Origin: Moniliella sp. 'wahieum'
Taxonomy: Eukaryota; Basidiomycota; Moniliellomycetes; Moniliellales; Moniliellaceae
DNA length: 64,000 bases
Reading direction: 5' to 3'
Assembly: GCA_003971905.1 (NCBI GenBank)
Contig: RSEE01000063.1
Coordinates: forward strand, 248,001-312,000
The notes under the pieces are model-generated. The model saw only the letters and a program-made list of their open reading frames with translations. It was not told the DNA's origin and did no database searches. This document shows positions 43,318-54,510 of this stretch, piece after piece (positions within the stretch are counted from its first letter, which is position 1; each line of letters starts with the position of its first letter). Made by a program: the position numbers and the translations under genes.

Positions 43318-43748
43318 TAAGCCTTGAACACTTTGAGGCCGATGTCTAAGCTCTAAGCCGCATGTGGTCTCGAGCCCCAGGACACACCTGGAAGAGGCAG
43401 GGGTTAGAACAAGGGGTTGAATACACCACAAGTAGGCTTCGGAGGTCAATGAGGGATGAGAAAGAAATGTGCTGAGGTTCCCCTGTACGGTCCTCAAGTT
43501 GATCGATGGCGTTCGCAGGTTGCGAAACCCCTGCTTGCTCCACCTCCCTTTCCTGTCTCCTGTCTCCTTCCCTTCAGATCCTTCAACGGTTGCTTGAAGA
43601 CTTATAGCTTAGCGCTTTTTGTCTTCATGCCTTTTTGTCTGTCGAGCATCAACAGGCCAAGGAGAACCGGATAGCATGCCGAGGACTACTGGAACCATTT
43701 CTCAGGCCCTCACATGCTCACAGCGCTCAGTGAGCAGGCCCCTGAGCC

Positions 43749-43784
43749 TCAGGCCTCAGGCCGTGTCCTGTCACATGTCACATG
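43749..43784 (+). repeat. Heptad cluster (TCAGGCC)2 ... (TCACATG)2
   Basis: Two perfect TCA+GGCC units at 43,749-43,762, eight other bases, then two perfect TCA+CATG units at 43,771-43,784 followed by TCA. Further AAGGCCTCAGGGCCTCAGG lies just downstream. Confidence 0.88.
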
Positions 43785-44125
43785 TCAGTCCTCAAGGCCT
43801 CAGGGCCTCAGGCTTAGATAGGTAGGATGTAAGGCAGGATTCTGGTCGCTCTTGGAGAGCTCGAAGCTTGAGGTGCACCTTGGCAATTATCGTTTACAGT
43901 GGATCCACCGAGACCCTGTCGAACCAGACGAGTGTCCGATAGCTTTTCATACGCGGCGCTGTCTGTGATGGACGCAGGGTGCGGGTTGCACAGCAAGGAG
44001 GCGCTGGTGCTGTCGACGAACATTCGAGGAGTTCGGTGTAACGTGGCGAGCAAAGCGAGCGAGTCGCCCCAAGTGCTATTCCTTATCTATGCACAACGTC
44101 CTCAGCATATCATAGGCACCATGCA

Positions 44126-44230
44126 TCATGCACATCATGCATCATGCAACATCCAAGCCCACAAACTGGCTTGCCTCCTTATTGTGGACGCTCCAACGCC
44201 TTCCTCGGCCTCAGGCCTCACCGGTCAGCG
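44126..44230 (+). repeat. Heptad arrays (TCATGCA)n and TCAGGCC-TCACCGG-TCA
   Basis: TCATGCA at 44,126-44,132 and two perfect copies at 44,135-44,148. At 44,212-44,228 TCA+GGCC passes directly into TCA+CCGG and TCA without a change of register. Confidence 0.8.
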
Positions 44231-44418
44231 GAGGGGGGTCAAGCTTCAAGGGCTGGTCAAGGCCTATAACACAGTAGGGAGTGCCCCTGTGTATTGCAAA
44301 TCGTTGGAGGCATGTACGATTGAGACATATGACGATGAATCCGTTAGCGGTGGCGTCATGCATTGGCCAACTGAGTGGGTTCTTGCACAGATAGTAGTCT
44401 CCTATATGTGGCAGATTG

Positions 44419-44426
44419 TATAAAAG
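44419..44426 (+). promoter_or_regulatory. TATA box of the Gln-rich protein gene
   Basis: TATAAAAG, 69 bp upstream of the ATG at 44,495; the clearest TATA box in the window. Confidence 0.65.
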
Positions 44427-44494
44427 GGAGTCCTCTCTCAGTATGTTTATTCTCCATCGTTCCCCCCCCATCTTGATCCTACGGCATCGTCATC

Positions 44495-44831
44495 ATGTCC
44501 GAAGTACGTGCACTCTCTGACACCGTCCGTTCTAATGTGTAGTGAGCAATCTGCGGTCATTGCAGATATGCTCGAGAGCATTGTACAAAAGTGCTAACCA
44601 TTCCCTTGTTCTATATAGCAGCAGCAACAGCCTCAGGGCAACCAGCAGAGCCAGCAGGGCCAACAGGGTCAACAGGGTGGATTCACCAACAACTACGTTG
44701 ACAAGGCCGTCGAGTACGGCGAGCAGCAGGTCCTTGGTCACGACCTGAGCCAGAATCAGACCCAGGAGATCAGCAACGGCATCGAGACGGGCATCAAGTC
44801 CCTCACGGGCCAGAGCCTGCCTGGTCTCTAA
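44495..44831 (+). CDS. Small Gln-rich protein (73 aa)
   Basis: Function unknown. Exon 1 is only MSE (44,495-44,503). The intron runs from GTACGT at 44,504 to TATATAG at 44,618 with a perfect CTAAC branch site near 44,594. Exon 2 encodes a Gln-rich start (QQQQPQGNQQSQQGQQGQQ) and a conserved-looking end: NNYVDKAVEYGEQQVLGHDL, then QTQEISNGIETGIKSLTG and a TAA at 44,829. The second half looks like the short amphipathic tail of small fungal stress-type proteins that follow a VDKxVxxxEQ pattern, but that is inference. Intact frame, strong TATA box and tidy intron argue for a real, well-expressed gene. Confidence 0.75.
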
Positions 44832-47800
44832 TATATTGTTGGCATGGTGATTTGGAAACTCTTTTCTCTTGCGCGTGGCTTGTCCACTGTATCGCAATCA
44901 TGCTCAACTATACATCTTTTGTGCCTGCCTATAATGAAAGCACTGTGGGGAAGGGCCCTTTTGTATATAGTAGCTTGGGTTGATCCACCTGTGTATTCGC
45001 TGGTACATGTGTGATACTTGCTCATGTGGCGTACGGCCTTAACACCTCTGGACCATCGAAAGTAAGGGACACAATTCCACTGTGTTGGAGCAAGCGAAAT
45101 GCGGCAAGGCCGCCAAGTGCCATTCAAGAGCTGTTCTTCTCCCCTTTGTCATGACGATGAGCGGGTACTAAATGCCACCAACACGACCAATAACAGGTTT
45201 TTTAAGTACTGCAAACTAACCTTTACTCGGGATGAGTTTCATTGGAGAGGAACAAAGTTCCTTTTTGTCCCTGCTTTTGAGTTCTCTAAAGCTATGACTA
45301 ATTCAAACATATGGAGATCTGTTCTATACAAAAGACAACGTAGTGGAGATGAGATGAGATGCTTCATTTTTCATCCAACACCGTGAAGAACACCACAACC
45401 AATCGGTGTAAGTGTTTACTATAGCTAATAGCTCTCCATGAAGTTGGAAGACAGAATGGCTTCTCATTGTTCTCTGTGTTTAGCAAAAACAGGGGAGTAT
45501 GCATGTCCCACGGGCGCGGGCTGCGGCACATCGACTAGTTCTGGCCTAGGACAGCAGAACACCAACGGCGTCTATAAAGACATTGATGTTGTTCTTCCTG
45601 AGGGCTGAAAGTCAACCTTCTGGTCGGTTTTGGACTTTTGTTGACTGATCCGGTTCCTAGCGGAGCGTGGGAACTGTGTTCCCAGTTTTCCGTCTATATT
45701 CCTTGCTGCGGCCCATGAGCATGGTCGCTAAAAACCCCCCTTTCTCCGTTGCATTGTCTCTTCTTTATCTCGATCCATTGTGAATGGCCCTTGAACTCTA
45801 TTTTGTTCTCTTTCACCCTCCTGATAGTGGATGGTTATCTTTCGTCTACAATCTTCGTCCACACATTGCCGTATCAACAGTTTTTTGGTCCAAAACTACC
45901 CTTGACCCGAATGGTACAACTCCCTTAGCCCCTCCTACTTTATCGGTCCCAGACCAACAGCTTCCAGCGACCGACTTTCAGTGGTATTCCACAGTTTCCC
46001 CTCTCGGCCGGGCAGACAATGCTGCCGCACTCCGGCATCTTCTCTATCGCTTTTTCGCACGGATTAACTCTGTGATCCCAAGAGAGTTGAATTTTTTTGT
46101 CCGTGACCGGAGAACCTATCCAAAATTCTGCCCTTTTATACCTGCATCATCTTCCCATTCACGCAGCCTTTAATCATAGAACAACACAGACAAAATGCGC
46201 GCTAATCTTACCTCTGATGTGCACGTATTTTACGCGACAAGCACGCCGACGCCCTGAGGAGGCGGTCTCACCTGGCTGCTTTTGTTGATCGACGGGCTTG
46301 AGGGCCAATCTTCATCTCTACGCACGCCATGCGACTTGATGCTCTTTCCCGAGTTGACTGAAGTGACCCCAGACTCAAGGTTTTGGACGTGGTCGATCGG
46401 GCTCCAGACTGGTTTATTAGTGCATGACTCCATGATTCTTCTCCTTATTTTCCTTGCTGGATCTAGTTCCACTTCCTGTCTTTGAACCACCATCTCATTC
46501 AGCTCTTCAATAGCAGACCAGGGGAGAACATCTGCTCATCCGCGATCATGCGTCTGAGTGTGGTCCATTCTCTCGAAGGGAAATCGCTCGCATCAATATA
46601 TGGGCCGGGTACCAGTCCTAGTATGTCCGGCCATGACAAGGATGACCAATTTCATGGTCTATTCCTCGTCCCCACATATTGCGAGGTATTCAGTCGAGTT
46701 GCCAATCGCCCTCTCGAGAGGCAAAAAGTTGGCCCTTCTTTCCGAATCCATCGGTATTGTCGTCTGAGCACAGAGTGTGTGTTGAGAATTACACTGCGAA
46801 ACTATTCTGCTCAGCGCGAAGCAAACACTTGGCCTGATTTGGATACAGCTACACACTGTTGCCACTGCCACAATCGGGGGAGGATGAGGCGAAAAAAGAG
46901 GGAGGAAAGAGTTTTGAAACCAGATATGGTAGAGGGAATGTAGTAATCGTTCGTGGAGAAGAACGAAGAGGATGGGGCTTTTGGGGCAAAGCAAAAGAGA
47001 ACAAGGAAAGAGCGCAGAGACGCTCGATACAATTGATAGCATTACGCTTCCCACTTTTGTTTAAGCGTGAAGCTACATCAGCTGATCGAGAGTACCAAGT
47101 TAGCATAGTGGCCGGGTGCCGGTGAGCCGACGGGTTTTCCGCACAGCCACACGTTAGGACATGAGTGAGGCCTATAATATAAGGCTTTGGCCACTCGCCT
47201 TAGGTCTAAAGGCTTGGACCTTTAAGATCTCATTGAAGTACCCACAGGCACCTACTACACACAGATCCAGTCACGAGTGAAGATGGGTTGGCGGTCCCGG
47301 CTGAGCTTGCGCGCTCCTCTCGCCTTCCTCACTCTGACCCAAGCCTGGTCAAAGAATGAGCAATGACAATGCCGTCTCCTCCTTGTTGGAGAGTGGACAA
47401 TGAAGAACCCACCTAGCCCACAGAGTCCGTTCCTAGCCTTAACCACGCGGTGACCCACGCGACCATCCCCGCGGCCATCAGCCTTGCATGTCCACGCGGC
47501 AATAGTCGTCTTCTGCGCAAGTGGAACTGTGGCCACATTCGTGCCACGAATTGTCGGCATCGTTGCGACGATAGTTGTCCCGTGCCCGTTACCTTACCTT
47601 TGTAGGTTGCCTGTGCGACAAAACCGTCCCCTTTTGTTCTCTTCCCTGCCCCCGTTCTTCCTCCATTGCGTTGGTTCCCTTCTGGTCCGTTTTGTCTGTA
47701 AATAATGGTTCGTGGTTTCCCCCACGGCCGATTGTCTTCTTCCCTTCCTGTCATCAATTCACCTAGTACAGGCAACCTCGTCTCCCCTTAGCCGCCGCCT

Positions 47801-48445
47801 CTCTATCCGCCCTCTTCGTCTCTCAGCTCTTCAGCCAAGACCCAGTCAAGTCGCGTTGGTCCTCTTCTAGCCACGTCGAGGCGGCCCCAAGCAAAAGTCC
47901 GCGCTTTGACAGTGTTTGTCCTCCGGTGCCAATCCCCGTCCCTGAGCCCCGAAGGCTTCAGACACGTTACTATAATACTGCCCTAGTCGGTGTATACTTC
48001 CGCAGCCTTCATTGTTGCCACGCCTGCAGCCACCCCTGCTATACGCTGTGAGCTATACTCCTTTTGCCCCTATATATATACAGCTCCGCTCGGGCGTACC
48101 AGCCTGCCCAAGCACGAAATTACCGTGAGTCGCCCCCCTTTAATTGGACTTCTAAGGGATCGTACCCCCTAAGGCCTAAGGCCTAGTACAACGGGCGTGC
48201 CAGGCGGCCCCCCTGGCGGTTCCCGTCCCTGAAGAGGCCTCTGAGGCTCTCAGGCCTGACAACTCCCTACGGCCTCTATGGCCTTGGCCCCGTCACGTGT
48301 CACGCTTCACGCGTTCGGACTCTCCGGCTCCGACCCTGAGCACATGTATGTGCACCGCTAGTGTTGACAACTGTCAGCATGTCAGCCTCAGGTCCTCATC
48401 AAGGCTGCAGGCCTGAGGCCTCAGGGCCACAGGGCGGTAGACACG

Positions 48446-48465
48446 TGATGCATGATGCATGATGC
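48446..48465 (+). repeat. Heptad array (TGATGCA)2 TGATGC
   Basis: Nearly three TGA+TGCA units. Confidence 0.88.
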
Positions 48466-48510
48466 CTTTCCTGAGGTCTATGCCTGACGCCAATCGATTT
48501 TCGATACGGA

Positions 48511-48536
48511 TCGATGATCGATGATCATCGATCACG
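48511..48536 (+). repeat. Heptad array (TCGATGA)2 then TCATCGATCA
   Basis: Two perfect TGA+TCGA units, then the inverted version, making a larger palindrome. Confidence 0.8.
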
Positions 48537-48604
48537 TACACAGCGTCACGCGACGGGGATACTAAAAACGTATCCCTTGGTCTTCCGAAGTCACTAATGA
48601 GTAC

Positions 48605-48622
48605 GAGTACTGAGTACTGAGT
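48605..48622 (+). repeat. Heptad array GAGTAC TGAGTAC TGAGT
   Basis: About 2.6 units of TGA+GTAC. Confidence 0.8.
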
Positions 48623-49733
48623 CAGGTGCCACTTAAGTACTAAGCACTAAGCAAGCGCTAAGCCTTAACATGTAACAGGACCTAGAGACAAGACGCACAG
48701 CCCCGTCGGATTCGCACAGCGCCGAACTCGCCCCGTATCCACATAGTATTATTGTTTTTTTGTATCGGACCTCGAGTCCGCCGCGGCGGGGAATTTGACG
48801 ATCTTCAAGGGTCCCAATTAAATGAGGCCCAGAACAGGGCCCAACGCGACGCCCAAGTGGCCCACGGCTGCACTGGACTTGTACTTACCCCAGTCTGAGG
48901 CCCTGGCATACTGTGGCCGGCGGACAATGGGATAATTTGTACTTAGTCACCCCAAGCTCTGAAAAATCGGTGTTGCCGTCATTTAATATTTATGTGTGGT
49001 GCACGAGGGCTGAACCTCAGAGGGCGCGCTGAGGCGCTGAGAGCTCAGCTTGAGCTCTCAGCCTGAGCCAGCTACAATAAACTAGTCCATTTATTAGTCA
49101 ACATCATCGCCCACGCGAGCTCACGCTCGACCATATGGTTGCAGTTGGGAACGCCTATACCGCCCTTGTCAAGCAACAAGCAAACAGATAAATGTTATGG
49201 GTGCAGCATTTTCTTTGTCCCTGCAGTGCGTGTGTTGCAAGGCTCAGCGCTCACGAACGCTATGAATGCAACAATAGTAGTCAATATGTAGTGGTGGGCG
49301 CTGGCCGTGCGCTTCGCCAGCTTTTCACCCAACAGGCTTGAAGCTTGAGGTCCTTGGAGAGTGAGGGGCCCGAGGCCCTGAGGCCAGCTTAAGCTCAGTA
49401 AAGGGAAATGCAAACGGGGTGGGGTGGGGGATACCACATGACATTCCCCTAGCTCGTGAGTTGGATCGTGTAGGGACCATTCTCTTAGTACATGGGCGCG
49501 TGTTCGACAAGCACATGGAGCAGGATCAGATCGGGATCAGAAAGGCCGGGGCCGGGGTCAGCTAGACACGCGAACTGCTGCTAGCTCAGCGCGGAGTAGA
49601 GTGTTTTGGTCCCAGATCCCAGACCGCCAAGTGAAGTAGAGGGGAGTTAAGTTTTAAGATGTCGATTGATACTAATCCCCCACAGCACAGCTCCGAGGAA
49701 AAGTCTAAGGCGCGAAAGAAAGGATGGAGCGTG

Positions 49734-51571
49734 TCATTGAGTGTGCGAGATATCCAAGTGTGAATGAGGGGAAAACGCGGGCCATAGTGTAGTAGCAAGT
49801 GAGGTAGAAGGGGGAGCAGGGAAATAGATAGGATCCAAAGCGACTAGACTGACAACTGTGGGATTCCAAAGATCCAAACAGCCAAACGACGGATACAGTT
49901 GATCCCATCTCATAGAATATGCCCAGAAAAGCGCGTGTCCAGGTCGCTGGGCCAGGCCGCGCCTCGGGAACAAGAGGGACGAAGGCCGTAGGGGGGCTGC
50001 GAAGCTGGCCTCGCCAAAGGAGGCGTGAAGCGGTAGGACCAGCTCCGGCGTTGGCAGAGTGGGTGGCACAAGCGGGCTGCTGGCGGTGGAGGCAGGGGCA
50101 AACGGGGTGTAGGCCGGTTGGGATCCGGGCCAGGAGAACGTCGCCGACAACGCCTGCTCCGATGAACCAGGGCCGATCGGGGGTGGCGCAGTGAGCGCGG
50201 GGGAAGCGGCGAGAGCGCTACCAGAGCGGGGGACGCACGTGTCCCCCTCTTGACGGTGATGGCGATTCAGTGCATCGAGACGGGCAAACATTTTCCCACA
50301 GAACTCGCACGTATGGGGACGAATATGAGATGCTACAAAGGGGCATGTCAGTTATCTGCGAAAAAAAGATAGGCAAGGGAAAGGAAGGCGTACCAGTTTC
50401 TCATGCCGCCGTTTATCATGAGCTCGAGCAAATGACCGCTCACAGTATCGACAGGAGTACGGACGTTCGTCCGTGTGCGAACGAAGATGGCCACGCAAGT
50501 TGAGAGCCCGGGTGAAAGAGCTCTCACAACCGGGGACGGGGCACTTAAAAGGCGCCGCCCTTTCGGCGCGATACTGAGGCTGCCTTGGTCTTGGCCGTTG
50601 TCACTTGGAGATTGTGGATGGGCTGTCAGACAAGCTCAGTTCCGCCAATCCGGCCTCCGACGCGGACAGGTGCGAGACGAGGCTGGGTGCGGAGGCTCCA
50701 TGGGCGGACTGCGGGGGGACAAGACGCTCGGTGTGTGACTCGCGGGGGAGTCTGATTCACTTTCGGGTCGGGACTGCTCCGAGCCTGATGTCGTGCTTAC
50801 GGGGGAACGGGGAGCTGGGGCGGGCAGTGAAGTGGTAAGGCCATGAAGGGAGATGCCCTTGGACTTAGCCCAGACCGGTCCGAAGTGTGCTGGGGCTGCG
50901 GCGGTGGGCCCTGGTTTCCAAACGGTAGGGATGAGAGCGGCGGGAGCCAGTTGCATTCGAGGGGCGAGACAACACAGGGGAAACGGTATTTCCTTCAGGG
51001 CCAAACCGGACGAGAGCATCTACACTGCTGCGGTGGTGTTTGGCAATGTGGGAGGGAGGAGACGGCTGCGCGGAATGGGGGAGCGGCTGGGTGGTAAATA
51101 CAGGCGGGCCCCCAGCCAGGACGAGTGGAGGCATGCAGGCACCCGAGGGTCAAAGCTGAAGGTCAGGCGGTCGAGACCGAGAGAGGCGCAAGGCACAGAA
51201 GTTTTGTGTGGCCTTTGAACCGCGAAACCCGGCTGGAGGGCGAACGGGGGAAATATCGGATGGCGCAATAGCCACATCAGATGCCACAAGCGGGGTAGTG
51301 ACAGTCAGACCATTAGCGAAGGCGCTTGGGGCATTTGCGGGTGGGAACGGGGCGTTCTTGTCGAGGCCGAGAACTGTTTGAATTGCACATAAGAGTCTTG
51401 ACGGCGAGGGTCGAACGAAGCTAAGGCTTGAGGGCGCTCGAGCTCGACAGGGTCGAGCGCAGAGGGGAGAGAGGAGAGGATGGGGAGGCATAGCAAGGCT
51501 TCCAGGCTGTGCTGCGGCCGCTTCTGTAGAGTCACATCCAGCGGTGGGAAGGGCTGGGAAAGGGTGGTCAT
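49734..51571 (-). CDS. C2H2 zinc-finger transcription factor, Crz1/Azf1-like
   Basis: From the ATG at 51,571 (MTTLSQPFPPLDVTLQKRP) a long Ser/Pro-rich regulatory region leads to three zinc fingers: FKCPVPGCESSFTRALNLRG..HLRSH (about 50,490-50,560), TDERPYSCRYCERSFARAHD..KRRHEKL (about 50,400-50,490) and, after an intron starting GTACGC near 50,395 and ending TGTAG near 50,335, HTCEFCGKMFARLDALNRHH..RQEGDTC. The FTRA-NLR-HLR-HTDERP finger and a last finger ending FAR-DAL-RH plus Cys resemble calcineurin-regulated Crz1 factors. A Pro/Ser/Ala tail follows. Several frame jumps lie in the low-complexity parts, so the exact end (49,734-49,910) and parts of the middle are uncertain. The zinc fingers are intact. 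Confidence 0.75.
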
Positions 51572-51819
51572 AACGGTCCTGGAGCGTGGATCGTGATGAG
51601 ACCAGAGCAGCGGGCACAGCGGTGGTAGCGGTAGCGGCGGCGGCGGCGGCGGCGGCAGTGCGGTGGGAGCTGCCGCGCTGCTTGGCACACTGGAGGGCGG
51701 GTTGGGGAGCGTGGCGCGGGGAGCATGGGAGGGGAGGGGAGGGGAGGAGATGGAAGGAACTGGGAGGCGGGTGTGTTGGATTGAGTTAACGCGGACGCAG
51801 GGTGTCGATGGGGCCGACG

Positions 51820-51860
51820 GGCAATGGCGATGGCAATGGCGATGGCGATGGCGAGGCGAT
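51820..51860 (+). repeat. GGCGAT hexanucleotide repeat
   Basis: About six units of GGCGAT/GGCAAT in the 5' region of the zinc-finger gene. Confidence 0.75.
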
Positions 51861-52110
51861 GGGGGCCCTTCGTGCGGCCAGGGTTTGCGCTGGCGTGGGC
51901 ACTGTGCCGCATTCATTCGACTCGCATCGGCCCTGGCGTGGCCCCACGGGCCAGGGAGCACGGGGCAGTTTAAACCCGTGCTGCTGCTGCTGCCCCCGCG
52001 CCACACCACACTGCGTCCGGTGTGCGCTCCGTGCGCGGGTGCGGGACGAGTGGTGTGCTGCGCGCTGCTGCCAGCACGGGGCCTGCGCCCGCGCCGATGA
52101 GCACGGATAC

Positions 52111-52135
52111 TCAGATCTCAGACTCAGATCTCAGA
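52111..52135 (+). repeat. Heptad array TCAGATC TCAGAC TCAGATC TCAG
   Basis: Three TCA+GATC-type units, the middle one lacking a base. Confidence 0.8.
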
Positions 52136-52425
52136 CGAAGTGCTTCGGGGTACGCGGCCGGCAAGCTTTCGGAATGGCGGTGCCTTGTCGTCCGAAGCGA
52201 GTGCCCGTGCTGGCGAGGGGCGCTTCGCCTTGAAAAGACCCACGACGGGCAGTCTGTCTGCGTCCGCTCCGGCTGTGTCGGCTGGTGGCTGCGGCGGGTT
52301 GAGCGTTACGCGTTACGAGCGTTGCATATTGAATGTACATGGAACGTACGTTGAACGTGAAATTGTGACATGCACAGGTGACAAAAGGCACTTGCCCCAG
52401 AGGCTCAGGCTGAGCGCAGGTGCCC

Positions 52426-52439
52426 TGATCGATGATCGA
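52426..52439 (+). repeat. Heptad array (TGATCGA)2
   Basis: Two perfect TGA+TCGA units. Confidence 0.85.
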
Positions 52440-52575
52440 TAACCGAAAACCCCTACGAGGCGTCCGCGCCAGTGTGGCTCGCGCTCAGCGCTAAGGCTCA
52501 GCGCCCAACCAGCAGTCATGGGATCATGAGATCGATTAAGGAACCTAGCTTCGAAAGCACCACAACGACGACAAC

Positions 52576-52663
52576 TGAGTACACCTGAGTATACTGAGTA
52601 CACTGAGTACTTGGTGACTACCGGTAGTGATGCATGATGGATGATCGATGGTCAATATTCAAT
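52576..52663 (+). repeat. Composite heptad stretch (TGAGTAC-like, then TGATGCA, TGATGGA, TGATCGA, TCAATAT)
   Basis: TGAGTAC-like units at 52,576-52,612. Then from 52,628: TGA+TGCA, TGA+TGGA, TGA+TCGA, TGG, TCA+ATAT, TCAAT, with the 7-nt register kept for the first three units. Confidence 0.8.
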
Positions 52664-52984
52664 CAGCGTCAGCGCTGAGGCTTAGCCTGAGGGCCTGAGG
52701 CCTGAGGAGGGAAGTACAAAACCAACGGGGCAAATATGCACGTGGCCTGCAAGGCTGCAAGCCTAGCTGGGCTGAGCGCTGAGACGCCGCAACGTTAGGA
52801 TCTAGCTTTCACACGCATTTCACATCCATTCAATATTCATTGAGTTCCTAGCTACTCGTTACTAGCTTTACATTGAAATCTTACCAGTTCTCGATTATCC
52901 TGAGCGGCCTGAGCGCTGAGCCTGGGATTCTGAGATCTGAGATTGCATCACATTCACATGCTTAGCCAATGTCCAGTCGATCAC

Positions 52985-53023
52985 AGCCACTATCACATGC
53001 ATGTCACATGCATGCCACATGCA
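52985..53023 (+). repeat. CACATGCATG composite repeat
   Basis: Three copies of CACATGCAT with TG(T/C) spacers, combining the CATG and TGCA palindromes. Confidence 0.75.
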
Positions 53024-53255
53024 TCCAAAACACGTCCGTCAGCGCCTCAGACCTGTCGCCTAGCTGCAGGAGGCAAGATCGGAGATCTGATCTGAGAGGG
53101 GGTTGTATAGGGTTTTCTTGCTCGGACCGCAAGCTCTTAGATTCTCAAGCTTCAAGCCTCCAGTTGACCCGTTGACCGGTAACCGGTAACGGTAACAGGT
53201 AATTGTAACGGGTAACCAGATGGCCAGTCCTAGTCACCTAGTTACTAGTCACTCA

Positions 53256-53269
53256 TCATGCATCATGCA
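53256..53269 (+). repeat. Heptad array (TCATGCA)2
   Basis: Two perfect TCA+TGCA units plus TCATG. Confidence 0.85.
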
Positions 53270-53716
53270 TCATGGATCATGTGCTCCAGCATTTTCGGGT
53301 CGGGCGAATGTGTTGGTGAGTGTCACAGTCTTCATTGTAATCGAGTTATGACAATCATGTCCGCGCTTTCTTTCCTAGTTCGTCACGCGTCAGGCCTGAG
53401 CCTGAGCGCTGAGCCTCAGGCTCAGGGCACCTTCTTCTCTCTGCCAATTAACAAATTAATTGTCTCCCTAAGTATTTCTCTTTTGCTAACACCGTGGGCG
53501 TTCTTTTCTTACACCACACACACTTCAGCGATTAATTGGTATCGATGTTCTTATACGCAAATTTGTGGTCCGACGGTTGCATATATGGAAGCAGGTTTTT
53601 CCCCCTGGTTTTGACGACGCGAGGATACTACGGCACCAAGACGGCGAACAAGTTGTTTGCGCATTGGAAGGAGTGGCTACTAAGTCTCAGTGGAAATGGT
53701 TCCTCGTCGGATGTCA

Positions 53717-53880
53717 ACCACGTTCCTCCGTGACCACACGCGCTTCCTAGGGTACGGGAACGGATGGCGTGAGCCGGAGGGTCCTGATATCCTGGCGACC
53801 CCCCTGGTTCCTTGACCCTGCTGGTGGCGCCCCAAGTAACCCCCGCAAGATGAACGGTTAGGTTTAGACGTAGTGTTCCC
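53717..53880 (+). repeat. Dispersed repeat, copy 2
   Basis: Direct-oriented partner of 19,120-19,290 (see that entry). Followed by GTCCCAGCCTTAAGC, also found after copy 1. Confidence 0.6.
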
Positions 53881-54485
53881 CTGTCCCAGCCTTAAGCTCT
53901 GCCAATGAAATGGAAGCAGCGATGGAAGCACAGATGATTCCGAGAATCAAAATGTGTTGAAGAAATCGGGCCATACCAGCCCCACCACCTCAGGATCAGA
54001 TCTCAGACGGAGAATTAGTTGCAACAGAGCCGCCATCAGACATGGTGTCCAGGCGAAGTGGTGCCGGAGGGAGCCGCGAATGGTCAAGCTTCAAAAAATT
54101 GACATCTGAAGGAAGGAACTGGGGATACAACAAAGAAGGGAGGGGCTCACTGTGGGCAGGGGGTGCGCAGCTTCCGAGTCAAACCTGCGGCTGGATATAA
54201 GCGAGTGTCACCAATGAACTTAAGGGGCCGTGCTGGGGAATCCTATAGCGCTCCCCTCTCTCATCGTGCGATCTCATCAAAAGTATACTCTCCACGATAT
54301 ATACAGGCCCTGTCATCGACTTCATCACCTCGATCAACATCGTTCTGTTGGGGCCCGTAGTCCCGTACGTAGGCCAAAGTGCTTTATCACCATTTCTCCT
54401 ATTGTGACCTCCGAAGAGTCCGCGTGTATATTCGGCGTGTTCGAACCCTTGTCTCTCTTCCATCACCAGGTGTGGCAGAAGGCCC

Positions 54486-54510
54486 TCAACGTTCAACGTT
54501 CAACGTTCAA
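54486..54510 (+). repeat. Heptad array (TCAACGT)3 TCAAC
   Basis: Three perfect TCA+ACGT units and a partial fourth. Confidence 0.92.

Larger units (their letters stand above)
42720..44494. other. Intergenic spacer with heptad repeats
   Basis: No supported gene. Heptad arrays at 43,304-43,317, 43,749-43,784, 44,126-44,148 and 44,212-44,230 (separate entries), and the TATA box of the next gene. Confidence 0.45.
44832..49733. other. Gene-poor spacer, part AT-richer
   Basis: About 4.9 kb without a supported gene. 45.1-47.2 kb is visibly AT-richer and lacks the heptad repeats; open frames at 45,784-46,173 and 46,482-46,943 have no recognisable domain. 47.2-48.2 kb has a TATATATA patch near 48,073 but no clear gene. 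48.2-49.1 kb is rich in heptad repeats. Confidence 0.45.
51572..53716. other. Promoter region and repeat-rich spacer
   Basis: The first 500 bp upstream of the zinc-finger gene contain a (GGC)n run at about 51,636-51,657 and a GGCGAT hexamer array at about 51,820-51,860. From 52.1 kb on there is dense heptad DNA. No gene supported; open frames at 53,258-53,614 start inside a heptad array. Confidence 0.45.

Noticed and set aside
45784-46173. Plus-strand open frame of 129 codons
   Set aside because: No domain, no conserved motif and no promoter; kept only as part of the spacer description.
47250-48180. Possible gene or LTR around the TATATATA patch near 48,073
   Set aside because: No continuous coding signal, no matching repeat elsewhere in the window, and no clear boundaries.
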